From Solobacterium sp. (GTDB lineage: Bacteria > Bacillota_I > Bacilli_A > Erysipelotrichales > Erysipelotrichaceae): 64,000 nucleotides of DNA. The translations under genes were made by a program, and so were the position numbers. The number at the start of each line of letters is the position of its first letter. Position 1 is the first letter of the stretch. Positions 35,061 to 45,391 of this stretch are shown here, piece by piece. The notes beneath the pieces are model-generated. The model was not told the origin of the DNA. It did not search any database and worked only from the letters and a program-made list of their open reading frames with translations. Where the stretch lies: contig JAFRCE010000024.1 in NCBI GenBank assembly GCA_017404505.1, positions 1 to 64,000 of the forward strand, given 5' to 3'.

Positions 35061-38018
35061 TTACTGTTTCCGGCGCAGGAAGAACGCTCCCGCTCCGACA
35101 AGTAATGCCAGACCAAGGGCGATCATATACCCGGTGCTGTTATTTCTGTCGGACGTGTCCGGAACCGGATTCAGCGTGTTGGTAATGGTCGTCACGGTTC
35201 CTTCTTTTGCGACGCTCTTAAGAGCATAGCCGGCCGGAACTTTCTTCTCGCTCCATGTATATTCGATTTCTTTGCCGTCTTTTTCCACCGGCAGATCACT
35301 CACGGTGGCCTGCCAGTGATTGGCTTCGCTGAGCTCCACTTCGGTTCCGTCAGACAGTGTCACGATCAGGGACGCTGGCCGTTTGCCGGAACTGTTGTGA
35401 TTGTCATCCCAGACTTTCTTTACGGTCGCTTCTGTCGTTTCCGGACCGAACGTATTGATCACGGTTACCCGGTCCGTCCATTGTTTATCGCTGATGACGA
35501 CATCGTTATCGTCGCCGCCGTCTTTCTGCCGGGTCGTGATCCGCTTCAGGATCAGATGTCCGTATTTCCGGTTCAGTACGGATTCACCGGTTTCGTCCAC
35601 TTCCCAGACACCGTAGGTATAATCCTCGACATTGTCGAAATACGCACGGTTCTGCGGTACGCCGTTAACGACTTCAATGGTTTTCAGAAGAATATTGCCA
35701 TCTTCGTCTTTCTGGTATTCTTCGTCTTCGATCCGCCACAAAGCATAGTACAGGGTCGTGTTCAGACCGGAAGTATCCGCTCCGTCTTCCGCCTCTACTT
35801 CCTTTGAAACGACAATGCTCTTGACCGGATACAGATAGAAATTATCCGAGAAGGTCGCACCGTCAACGCTGAAGCAGATTCCTTCATGGGTGATTTCTTC
35901 CTCTTTGTAATTGTCTTTTTCAGTCGTACTGAAATATCTTCCCTGTCCTTCGCCAATGCTTTCCGCATCGGTATAGACCAGATACTCACCATCATTTTCA
36001 ACGGTTCTGGCAAACGAGCGGTATTTATCCGGCATGCCGGTCAGTTCAACCTGCCCGCCTGTTGCGTCGTGTTCAATAATTATTGACTTCAGTCCTTCCG
36101 GATTTTGATCCAGGTCACCGATCTTGCCGGCATGAACAAATGTTCCCTGAATGATATTGCCGGTGATGTCTCTTCCCTCCGTGTAGCTTTCCGTACTGCC
36201 GTCTGCCTGAACATCTCTGGTATCGATGGCGAACTTGGTGCCGTCGGCATATGCTTCAACCGCCGCGTTATCCGCGTCGATCGTAATCTCTGTGGCGATC
36301 TGCCGGCCGGTATTGCCGTCTGCACCGGAGCCGATTCCGGAAGCACCCCAGCCGCCGACTGCCAGCACTTCACCGCCCGTAATCGTAACGGATACATCCT
36401 GATCGGAGAAATATTTGTCATCTTCACCGGCTCCCGTACCCTGGAAGCCGCCGCCAATGCCTGCTCCGCCGCGCATTGTCTCTTCATCCGATGCTGCGCC
36501 ATGCGCTTTGATGTCACCGCCGCTGATCGTGATATCCGCTTTATCACCGCCGGCTCCCAGACCAATTCCGGCACCGCCTTTTTCACCGCCTTTGGAGGTG
36601 ATATCACCGCCGCTGATTTCAATCTTTGTATATGGAACTGTAGCCGCATCCCCGCGGCCGTTATTACCCCGGCTTGCGTTGGCATTCGGCGATCCGCCTG
36701 ATCCGATGCCCGCTGCTCCGTCACCGCCTGTGGCTGTGATCGTTCCGCCGCTGATCGTAATATCAGCGTGTGCGAGATAACCGCCGCCGATACCGGCTCC
36801 ACCATGATGGATCTCACCTTTTCTGCTGCCGCCGGTGGCGTCAATCGTACCGCCGGTAATGACAATTTTTGCGTCGCTGTACATTCCGCCGCCGATCGCC
36901 GCGCCGATATCGGTACTGGCCGCTGTGATATCACCGCCATTGATCTCGATATCCGCCGCGTAGTAACCCGGTCCTTTATCACCGCCGTCGCCGTTGTTTT
37001 TACTGCTGCCAATGCCGCAGCCGATACCGGCCGCTCCGTCTGCTGTGACTGTGCCGTCATTGATGACGATCTTTCCGCTGTCGACATGGTTGCCGCCGCC
37101 GATACCGGCTCCTTCGCCGGTTGATCTGGCATTGACGGTGCCGCCATTGATCGTAATTGTTCCCCAGGTATTGTTTCCGGTCTTTTTATAGGAACCACTG
37201 GATGTTCCGCCGCCCGGGTTGTTCGAGCTGCCGATGCCGGCTCCGCCTCCCGGTGCTGTTGCGTTTACCGTTCCGCTGTTGATCGTGATGTTTCCATATA
37301 AGCCGTATCCCCTGCTGTCACCCTGGGAATTGGTGCCGCCGATACCGGCCGCATTCGGTCCGCCGGTTGCGTTGAGCGTTCCCGGCCCTTCGATTATCAG
37401 CGATGCCATCCTATTAGATGGGCTTTCTCCGTCTTCATATTCGAATTCGACTTCAATACCGGCAAAAGATCCTTTTGTAGCATTGATATTGTTGCCTTCT
37501 GCTCCGACAACCGTATTCTCACTGCCTTCCGCCAGTTTCAGGGTTACGGTATTGGGCGATTCGATCAGAAGCGGCGGCCCTGTTTTTACTTCTGTCTGAA
37601 TATTGATGCCCGCCAGTTCGATCGTGGCATCGCCGTTAACGACGATTCTCTGTGCGGTGGAATCCACACCATCCGCCATTTCTATTTTTGTATCACCGCT
37701 GATATACAGAATGCCTTTTTCAGCGTCAAAAGAATACGCGCTTTCCTCGCCTGTAACGAGGAAGTCACAGCCGGCCATTGCCTGTAAACCGGCCGGCACT
37801 CCGAAGAGCGATATCACATCGGTATTTTCCGGTTCTGTGTTTGTTTCCGCTGTTCCGGGTTCTTCTTCTATTGTTTCCGGAGATTCTTCACTGCCCTGGA
37901 TTTCTTCTGCTGTATCTTCCGGCATTGTTTCTTCCGCAAATGCCGTGATCCCTGTCAGATGGAAAATCATTCCTGCAGCAAGAAGTCCTTTTATCATTCT
38001 TGCGTTTGTTCTGTTCAT
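35061..38018 (-). CDS. Glycine-rich repeat surface protein with Cna-B domain and atypical sorting signal
   Basis: A 985-residue secreted protein. A signal peptide (to about residue 28, ending AFAEE) is followed by an acidic Thr/Glu spacer to about 70. From about 200 to 600 lies a long array of motifs of the form I-T-I-x-G-G-T/D-I/V-x-A followed by GAGIGGG, about ten copies. This looks like a right-handed beta-helix or beta-solenoid. A Cna-B-like domain (VKKVWDDN, later EIEYTWSE) precedes the C-terminus. The tail has VPDTSD, a hydrophobic helix and RRKQ, the layout of a sortase signal but without canonical LPxTG. Likely a wall-linked adhesin. No sortase gene is in the window. Confidence 0.85.
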   Translation of the reverse strand: MNRTNARMIKGLLAAGMIFHLTGITAFAEETMPEDTAEEIQGSEESPETIEEEPGTAETNTEPENTDVISLFGVPAGLQAMAGCDFLVTGEESAYSFDAEKGILYISGDTKIEMADGVDSTAQRIVVNGDATIELAGINIQTEVKTGPPLLIESPNTVTLKLAEGSENTVVGAEGNNINATKGSFAGIEVEFEYEDGESPSNRMASLIIEGPGTLNATGGPNAAGIGGTNSQGDSRGYGLYGNITINSGTVNATAPGGGAGIGSSNNPGGGTSSGSYKKTGNNTWGTITINGGTVNARSTGEGAGIGGGNHVDSGKIVINDGTVTADGAAGIGCGIGSSKNNGDGGDKGPGYYAADIEINGGDITAASTDIGAAIGGGMYSDAKIVITGGTIDATGGSRKGEIHHGGAGIGGGYLAHADITISGGTITATGGDGAAGIGSGGSPNANASRGNNGRGDAATVPYTKIEISGGDITSKGGEKGGAGIGLGAGGDKADITISGGDIKAHGAASDEETMRGGAGIGGGFQGTGAGEDDKYFSDQDVSVTITGGEVLAVGGWGASGIGSGADGNTGRQIATEITIDADNAAVEAYADGTKFAIDTRDVQADGSTESYTEGRDITGNIIQGTFVHAGKIGDLDQNPEGLKSIIIEHDATGGQVELTGMPDKYRSFARTVENDGEYLVYTDAESIGEGQGRYFSTTEKDNYKEEEITHEGICFSVDGATFSDNFYLYPVKSIVVSKEVEAEDGADTSGLNTTLYYALWRIEDEEYQKDEDGNILLKTIEVVNGVPQNRAYFDNVEDYTYGVWEVDETGESVLNRKYGHLILKRITTRQKDGGDDNDVVISDKQWTDRVTVINTFGPETTEATVKKVWDDNHNSSGKRPASLIVTLSDGTEVELSEANHWQATVSDLPVEKDGKEIEYTWSEKKVPAGYALKSVAKEGTVTTITNTLNPVPDTSDRNNSTGYMIALGLALLVGAGAFFLRRKQ

Positions 38019-38170
38019 ATCTGCCTGCTCTTTCTATATCCTGCCTGTTCAGATATCCTGCGATACCTGAATACTGATCTGCTGAAATTGCAGAGGAAGT
38101 TATTTTACCACCCATAATAATACAATCAAACAGTTGGCGAAGGAAATAGTTGGATTTCTCTATCTGGCAA

Positions 38171-38203
38171 ACAAAAACATTCCGGCATATTATTGCCGGA
38201 ATG
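38171..38203 (-). terminator. Terminator of the MgtC gene pair
   Basis: CATTCCGGCA/TGCCGGAATG form a 10-bp stem with a 6-base loop followed by TTTTTG on the minus strand, before the 38228 stop. Confidence 0.85.
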
Positions 38204-38227
38204 CAGGGACAGCAGTTGTCTGCTGTA

Positions 38228-38920
38228 TTATTTGAGTATTTCCGCGGAAACGATTCCATCCATTCCGTTGATTTCCTTCAGCAGCTCATCCTGGTTGATT
38301 TCGCTGTCGGGACGAAGTGTCAGCAGTGCTGAGTACAATGCCATGTTGCTCTTTTTGGAACCGGTGATCTGCAGATTGGCAATCGCTGCGCCTTTGTCTT
38401 TGCAGTGGCGCATGACAACTTCCAGCTGCGGCTTTTCAAAATAACTCAGGGCAATGCGGAAATCCGGATAATGGCTCATCTTTTCCAGAATATTTCCAAA
38501 GTATGTCTGGGCGATCAGCACCAGCGCAAGACCCAGAAGGCCAAGTTCATAGTAGCCGGCACCGATTGCCAGACCGACGATACCGGCTGTCCATAAGCCG
38601 GCTGCCGTGGTCAGGCCTCTTACAACATTGGAACGGGTGACATAGATCGTGCCGCCGCCGATAAAGCCAAGACCGGTAATGACCTGTCCGGGAATACGTG
38701 ACATATCCGCGGAAACCTTCAGGACGAGATACAGATAGAGGCCGGTCATGGATGCAATGGCAGCGCCGAGGCTGACAAGAATATGGGTGCGGAATCCCGC
38801 GGGTTTGTTTTTGTAGGAACGTTCCAGACCGATCAGGGCGCCGGTGGCGAAGGCCAGCAGCAGACGGAATACAGTTCCCAGCAGATCAAGATTTCTTAAA
38901 AAGTCAAAAAACGGTAACAT
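38228..38920 (-). CDS. MgtC/SapB family membrane protein
   Basis: A 230-residue protein with four to five N-terminal membrane helices (about 15-150) and a soluble C-terminal ACT-like domain (about 155-230). The MgtC signature GALIGLERSYKNKPAGFRTH is present. Family members affect Mg2+ limitation responses, membrane potential or ATP synthase activity; the role here is unknown. It lies 13 bases after a paralogous MgtC gene and shares its terminator. Confidence 0.9.
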   Translation of the reverse strand: MLPFFDFLRNLDLLGTVFRLLLAFATGALIGLERSYKNKPAGFRTHILVSLGAAIASMTGLYLYLVLKVSADMSRIPGQVITGLGFIGGGTIYVTRSNVVRGLTTAAGLWTAGIVGLAIGAGYYELGLLGLALVLIAQTYFGNILEKMSHYPDFRIALSYFEKPQLEVVMRHCKDKGAAIANLQITGSKKSNMALYSALLTLRPDSEINQDELLKEINGMDGIVSAEILK

Positions 38921-38933
38921 GATTCTTCCCTCC

Positions 38934-39659
38934 TTACGCGATCAGTTCCTCAACGGAATACACACAGTCAAGCTCAGCCAGCGAAGCAAGCATCTCGGAA
39001 TGAGACATTTTTTCCTTCGCCAATCTTAGAGAGAAGACAGCCGCCGGGTTCAGTTCACCGCTGCGTTCCGAACGCTCCACTTCGATTTCGTGGATCGAAG
39101 CTTTGCAGCTGTTGATGACTTCGGTGATCTTGTTGACGTCTTCGATGGAATCGAACTCCACGTAAAGATCGATGTTTCTGGTTCTGCGTTTATACAGTGC
39201 TTCCAGCGGCTGCATGACATTCAGGGCGAAGCGGATCAGGATAAACGAGATCAGAACGCATTCATAATAGCCGGCACCGGCAGCGATGCCCATGCATGCG
39301 GAAGCGAACAGACCGGTGGCGGTCGTCAGCCCTTCCACCTGCTGGTGTTCGGCGACAATGATCGATCCGGCGGCCAGGAAACCGATGCCGCTGATGACCT
39401 GTGAGGCAAACCGGGACGCATCATATTTCATTCCGATTTCCGCGACGACTTCAGCCCACGCACCTTCTTTCAGCATGGCAAACTGGTACAGCGAAAGCAG
39501 CAGCGCCATTGCCGCGCCGACACTGACCATCATATAGATGACAAGGCCCGCAGTTTTTCTGCGTTTGGATCGTCCGTAACCAATAATGCCGCCGGCGGTC
39601 ATTGCCAAAAGCAGCCGTACGATTACAGACACCATATTGAATTCTCTGAGATACTCCAT
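38934..39659 (-). CDS. MgtC/SapB family membrane protein
   Basis: A 241-residue paralogue of the protein at 38228 with the same layout: about five N-terminal helices, the GGIIGYGRSKRRKTAGL variant of the MgtC motif, then a soluble domain (RNIDLYVEFDSIEDVNKI) of ACT type. The two are adjacent, so they may form a heteromeric membrane complex (inference). The gene is divergent from the TIR-like gene at 39801, with 141 bases between them. No Mg2+ riboswitch was recognised in that gap. Confidence 0.9.
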   Translation of the reverse strand: MEYLREFNMVSVIVRLLLAMTAGGIIGYGRSKRRKTAGLVIYMMVSVGAAMALLLSLYQFAMLKEGAWAEVVAEIGMKYDASRFASQVISGIGFLAAGSIIVAEHQQVEGLTTATGLFASACMGIAAGAGYYECVLISFILIRFALNVMQPLEALYKRRTRNIDLYVEFDSIEDVNKITEVINSCKASIHEIEVERSERSGELNPAAVFSLRLAKEKMSHSEMLASLAELDCVYSVEELIA

Positions 39660-39800
39660 GATGATTCTTGCACTTCCTTATTATTAATTTCAGTTTAGCA
39701 CAGGATTTCACTGACGTTTTCAAATCCGCAGAATTTGTCAGTTTGTTTCTCAGAATTTCCGATATTCATGTTTTAATTACTTCAGAAAGGATTCTTTTCC

Positions 39801-42161
39801 ATGAAAGAATTGCTGAACAACATACAGATCATCTACACCGAAACAGATGCCGCCATCGCAGAAAACATCTTTTCTTTTCTAAAGGAGAAGACCGGCAACC
39901 GCCATCTTCCCAGTGACGCCGCCGTCATTATCGTTTCCGACGAAGCGACTGCCGATCCGCAATGGCAGAAAGACGTCCGTTCACTGAATCCGGCGGTCCG
40001 TCTGGTGCCGGCCGGCGCGATCGTCAATGCCGACTACAGCGATCCGGCCATCATTCCCTCCCGCATTGAAGAACTCAATTTCATCCGTATCGACGAAGAT
40101 CTGCACCAGAATCTCTGGGATTCCCTGAATCTGGATCAGGACTTCTACAATGTCCGCAACGCTGTTCTGGTCAATATGAATTCCTGGCTGATTTCCGAAG
40201 AATCCGACGCCTTTCTGATGACCGATTACCGGCAGGTCAGAAAATGCCTGCGCATGGTTCAGAACAAGGCAGCCACCGAGACCGACGAACGCTTTCAGAA
40301 ACAGCTTCATGACATGGAAGATTATCTGAACCGCTCGCTGCCCGTCGCGAAAAAGCTGTTCTTCCGCACCCTGCGGCAGCGGCTGACACTTGTTCTGGCG
40401 GCGGCTGTTCTGATCGCGGTCGTTTATGGCGGTATCACGGTTATTTCCAATCTGCAGCGGGCGGCCCGGGAAAGCGCCCTGCTTGGCCAGGATCCTTCCG
40501 AAGCGAACGCGGCGGAGAATTTCGTCCTGCTTTCCGACGGTGTCAACAACTCGTATATCGACGAATCCGTCCGCGCTGCCCTGTTCAACGAAATGACATC
40601 ATATCTGGATCTTAACTGGACCACGACACCGGTCGGTTACAACTACAAATACCGGCTCTATGATCCGCACTTTCTCGGAAACGAACAGTATCTGATGCTG
40701 ACAAACGAAAACAACCACACCCTGGTGTTCGATACTTACACCGGCAAGATCGCGCAGGATTTCGGCGGCTCCAGCCAGCCGGTCAAAGCTTATTATGTCG
40801 ATCTCGACAACCGCTATGTCATCGTCGTCACCAAAGAAAACCAGATCTTATTCGGCGATGCCGATACCAGCCAGTGGCTGACCAACAACTACGAATATCC
40901 CTTCACCGGCAATTCCGACGTTCGGATCCTGGCCCGCAAGGGAGGTATCGTCATCTACGACGACAAAAACGAATTCTATTATGTCGTCAGTGAAGAAACC
41001 GGTATCCGGCCGGCTTCTTATCTGCGGCCGGACACGATGGGCACCGACGACTACACGATCCATGACATTAAACTGTATGAAAACGAGACGGTTTCCGCCA
41101 CTGAGATCGAAGGTGAAATGTCCGTCTATTATTCGGATCATCAGGGCGGCATGACCGGCTACAGCACCGGCATATCCGGCAAACCGGACTGCACGGCGAG
41201 TGTTTCTCAAAACAATATGATTTTCGCGGACAAAGACGGCAACGTTCTTCTGTTTGAACGCGAAAAGCGGGGATTTCACGCCATCGGTCTGAAACTGCCC
41301 GACGTCAGGTATCTGGTTCTGATCAACGATTCCGTTCTTGCCTATCATGACACGGTCCTCGGAACGAGACTGTACGACTTCCGCCAGCAGGCGGACCTCG
41401 GGGAAGTTCTGTCCGGCTTCCGGGATATCACCTGGCTGGGCGCCGGTGAATACACGATCATGTGTTACGCCGACGGTGCGTATCACTGTCAGCCGCTGTC
41501 GACGATCCTGCCGCAGACGGAAATTGACGAAACAACCGTCCTGAAAACCTACAATACGACTTCCCCCGCGGATGAAGGCCTGCTGTCCAATGTCCGCTAC
41601 GAAGACGGTCTGATCCGTTATGAAATGGATGTCGTCAAAGACGGACAGTCTCTCCATCTGCCCTATGTACTGGACGGCGCCCGGCTTCTGCCGGCCGGCA
41701 GTGCCATCAGCGACCGCGTTCTGGCGGATGCGGATGCCCGTGGCTATCAGAACGAACCGCTTGCCTGGAACAAGGAAGTCACGGTCATCGGTCTGACCGA
41801 CGGCGGTCTCGGTTTTGTCGTCGGTACTTCCGACGGACAATTCCGGGAATTCTCCATGGAGTATAACGGTTTCTGGCTGTCTGACAGTTCTTTCCAGATT
41901 CCCACCCGTTCAGCCATTATCGCCATCCACGAAACGGAAAACAACTACTGGCTGGAAGACGAAAGCCATCATTACTGGTATGCTGGCAAGCGGTATCCTT
42001 CCCATGATGAAGGCAGTACGTTACTGCTGGATCTGATGAATGAAAAAATGCAGATGCACGGCTACTTCAAACAGGACCTTCTCGACAGCGTCGATCCGCA
42101 GACAGTCAGCGACCTCGGTATTCAGCTCATGCCGGGCGGTGACGGAAAGGAGTGGGAATAA
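39801..42161 (+). CDS. TIR-like membrane protein with predicted beta-propeller (partner 1)
   Basis: A 786-residue protein in four parts. The N-terminal ~130 residues look like a short, degenerate TIR fold: a first strand IQIIYTE (8-14) and a second IIVSDEATADPQWQKDV (43-59), where the usual catalytic Glu position after W55 reads Asp58. A helical linker with ESDAFL (residues 134-139) follows. One membrane helix spans about 195-217 (LTLVLAAAVLIAVVYGG). The remaining ~560 residues are beta-rich with strands like TLVFDTYTGKIAQDF, suggesting a WD40/PQQ-like propeller, most likely extracellular. The next gene starts one base after its stop and has the same layout. An AAGGAT site precedes the ATG. 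Confidence 0.82.
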   Translation: MKELLNNIQIIYTETDAAIAENIFSFLKEKTGNRHLPSDAAVIIVSDEATADPQWQKDVRSLNPAVRLVPAGAIVNADYSDPAIIPSRIEELNFIRIDEDLHQNLWDSLNLDQDFYNVRNAVLVNMNSWLISEESDAFLMTDYRQVRKCLRMVQNKAATETDERFQKQLHDMEDYLNRSLPVAKKLFFRTLRQRLTLVLAAAVLIAVVYGGITVISNLQRAARESALLGQDPSEANAAENFVLLSDGVNNSYIDESVRAALFNEMTSYLDLNWTTTPVGYNYKYRLYDPHFLGNEQYLMLTNENNHTLVFDTYTGKIAQDFGGSSQPVKAYYVDLDNRYVIVVTKENQILFGDADTSQWLTNNYEYPFTGNSDVRILARKGGIVIYDDKNEFYYVVSEETGIRPASYLRPDTMGTDDYTIHDIKLYENETVSATEIEGEMSVYYSDHQGGMTGYSTGISGKPDCTASVSQNNMIFADKDGNVLLFEREKRGFHAIGLKLPDVRYLVLINDSVLAYHDTVLGTRLYDFRQQADLGEVLSGFRDITWLGAGEYTIMCYADGAYHCQPLSTILPQTEIDETTVLKTYNTTSPADEGLLSNVRYEDGLIRYEMDVVKDGQSLHLPYVLDGARLLPAGSAISDRVLADADARGYQNEPLAWNKEVTVIGLTDGGLGFVVGTSDGQFREFSMEYNGFWLSDSSFQIPTRSAIIAIHETENNYWLEDESHHYWYAGKRYPSHDEGSTLLLDLMNEKMQMHGYFKQDLLDSVDPQTVSDLGIQLMPGGDGKEWE

Positions 42162-42162
42162 C

Positions 42163-43767
42163 ATGAATCATATCTTTATTTCCTATTCCCGCCGGGATTC
42201 CGCTTTCGTCAACAGGATCGCCGATCTGCTCCGAAAAGAAGAAATTCCCGTCTGGCAGGATATATCCGGAAAGAGTTCCGGCATACCCTTCTCCACCAAA
42301 TGGTTCTCAGCCATTGAAGAGGCTCTGCATACTTCCGCCGGCGCCCTGGTCTTCCGTTCGGAAAACTGGGAAAAATCCGTACCGTGCCGTAAGGAATTCG
42401 CCATTGTTGAAAACCTGGCCATTCCCTGCTTTGAGGTTGATACAAACCGTACCTATGACGAAGCGGAAACGGAACAGCTGCTGGCGGACATCCGCACCTG
42501 GTGTGAAACGGATGTCTACGGTGATGCGGAAAACGATCTGCGCACCTGGCTGCTCTCCTCCCTGAATGCCCATCAGAACCGCCGCAGTCTCAACACCGGT
42601 ATTCCGCACTATAAAACAAAGGAAGACAGCGACGCCTTCCTCGAACGGCTGCGGCAGTGTGAAAAAATGGCGAAGGACAAACAGTTCGACAGCCGTCAGC
42701 CCAGGCTTTATAAAGACATGCGGAAGTTCCTGAAGCGGGCCGCCCGCATCACCCGCTGGGACCGGATCAAACGGCCGCTGGCCGCCGGAATGCTTGCCCT
42801 GCTTCTGGCTTTGAGCGGTGTTTCCTATCTGCTTTCCGCCAGGCAGCGGAAAGAGACCAGCCAGCATCTGGCCGCTTTGCGCAGTCTTGATTCCATCCAT
42901 ACCATGCTCAACCGTGATCCTTTGCAAGCTTTGATCATGATGGCGGAAGACGATAATGACTACGGCGATTATATTTATCTGCTGTTTGAGAATTATGCGG
43001 ACGCCCTTGATTCCATCTTCCCTTCCGCCTTCCTGAACGCCGCGTCCATGGACGCGCAGCTGCTCGCTTCCTCCACTCCCCAGCAGGATGCCGGTGACTA
43101 TCAGGTTCTGATTTCCGAAGATACCGGGTCGGTGGAAGTCGTTCAGCCGAAAGACCGGGAATATGAAACATCCACGGCCTTCCTGTGCGGCGGCCACCCC
43201 GATACCTGGGCGGTCCAGGGGGATTATCTTTGCGTTTCCCACGGTCAGGACGTCTTCCTGTTTGACATGCCGCGGGCCAGAGACGCGATCCTGCTGGAAG
43301 GATGCTGCCGGAACGTTCGTGATCTGCGTTTTGACGGACAGGGCCGCATCTGTGCAATTACCGAAAGCGGCGACGTCTTCATCTGGGACAATCCGTTCAA
43401 GGAGATGCTCTGTACACCGGACGAAGCCATTCAGAAAGCCATCGTGCCGGTATACAGTGACGGCCGCCTGGAAGTCAGCTCCACGCCGCAGGGCACGCTT
43501 TTGATCCGCGACGTCCGTCACGATGCTGTGATCGCTTCCTGCTCCCTGATCAGAGAGCCGCTGCAGGGCGTATATCTGGATGAAACCGGCATTGTCTATG
43601 CGCAGGGTGTCTCCGGTACCTGGTATCAGAAAGACTTCTCTAGGTTCCTCGCCGGTTATACGGACGATCCACTCATGCAGAAGAAACAGTATGACGAGGA
43701 AGTGCGCCGGCTTTGCGCTTTCCTGCACGATGAGCTGCAGATCACCGATCTGTCTCTTTCGGAATAA
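42163..43767 (+). CDS. TIR domain membrane protein with predicted beta-propeller (partner 2)
   Basis: A 534-residue protein. Residues 1-120 are a clear TIR domain: box 1 HIFISYSRRD, VWQD at 30-33, and SENWEKSVPCRKEF with Glu78 in the place of the catalytic glutamate of TIR NADases. A helical linker follows with DSDAFL (about 155-160) and RLYKDMRKFLKRA. The membrane helix is at about 207-225 (AAGMLALLLALSGVSYLL). Next comes a helix NRDPLQALIMMAEDD of the kind that precedes WD40 propellers, and then about 270 beta-rich residues (GDVFIWDNPFKE). I chose the ATG at 42163 since AAAGGAG lies 10 bases upstream; the longer frame overlaps gene 1. NAD cleavage is predicted, not shown. Confidence 0.88.
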   Translation: MNHIFISYSRRDSAFVNRIADLLRKEEIPVWQDISGKSSGIPFSTKWFSAIEEALHTSAGALVFRSENWEKSVPCRKEFAIVENLAIPCFEVDTNRTYDEAETEQLLADIRTWCETDVYGDAENDLRTWLLSSLNAHQNRRSLNTGIPHYKTKEDSDAFLERLRQCEKMAKDKQFDSRQPRLYKDMRKFLKRAARITRWDRIKRPLAAGMLALLLALSGVSYLLSARQRKETSQHLAALRSLDSIHTMLNRDPLQALIMMAEDDNDYGDYIYLLFENYADALDSIFPSAFLNAASMDAQLLASSTPQQDAGDYQVLISEDTGSVEVVQPKDREYETSTAFLCGGHPDTWAVQGDYLCVSHGQDVFLFDMPRARDAILLEGCCRNVRDLRFDGQGRICAITESGDVFIWDNPFKEMLCTPDEAIQKAIVPVYSDGRLEVSSTPQGTLLIRDVRHDAVIASCSLIREPLQGVYLDETGIVYAQGVSGTWYQKDFSRFLAGYTDDPLMQKKQYDEEVRRLCAFLHDELQITDLSLSE

Positions 43768-43828
43768 TGCGCGAAACCTCTCGCACTTGTTCCCATTAAC
43801 CCGTACAATAAAAGTAACGAAAGAATAG

Positions 43829-45331
<1,503 letters not shown>

Positions 45332-45340
45332 GTACCTGGA

Positions 45341-45365
45341 GTCTTCCCGCAAGGGAAGACTTTTT
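45341..45365 (+). terminator. Terminator of the GH1 gene
   Basis: GTCTTCCC-GCAA-GGGAAGAC followed by TTTTT on the plus strand. Confidence 0.88.
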
Positions 45366-45369
45366 AAAT

Positions 45370-45391
45370 GAAAAAACGGACCTGCGTCCGT
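45370..45391 (-). terminator. Terminator of the VanY gene pair
   Basis: ACGGAC-GCAG-GTCCGT followed by TTTTTT on the minus strand, overlapping the end of the 45391 gene. Confidence 0.8.

Noticed and set aside
36089..37198. Long Ala/Arg-rich ORFs on either strand inside the glycine-rich surface protein gene
   Set aside because: They arise from the repeat codons in other frames; the 35061-38018 frame has the signal peptide, repeats and C-terminal anchor.
39660..39800. Search for a Mg2+ riboswitch (ykoK or M-box) before the MgtC genes
   Set aside because: The divergent gap is too short and lacks the conserved loops or a terminator.
42307..43728. A 473-codon minus-strand ORF opposite the second TIR gene
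   Set aside because: The plus frame has a clear TIR domain and ribosome site; the minus frame matches nothing and has no start context.
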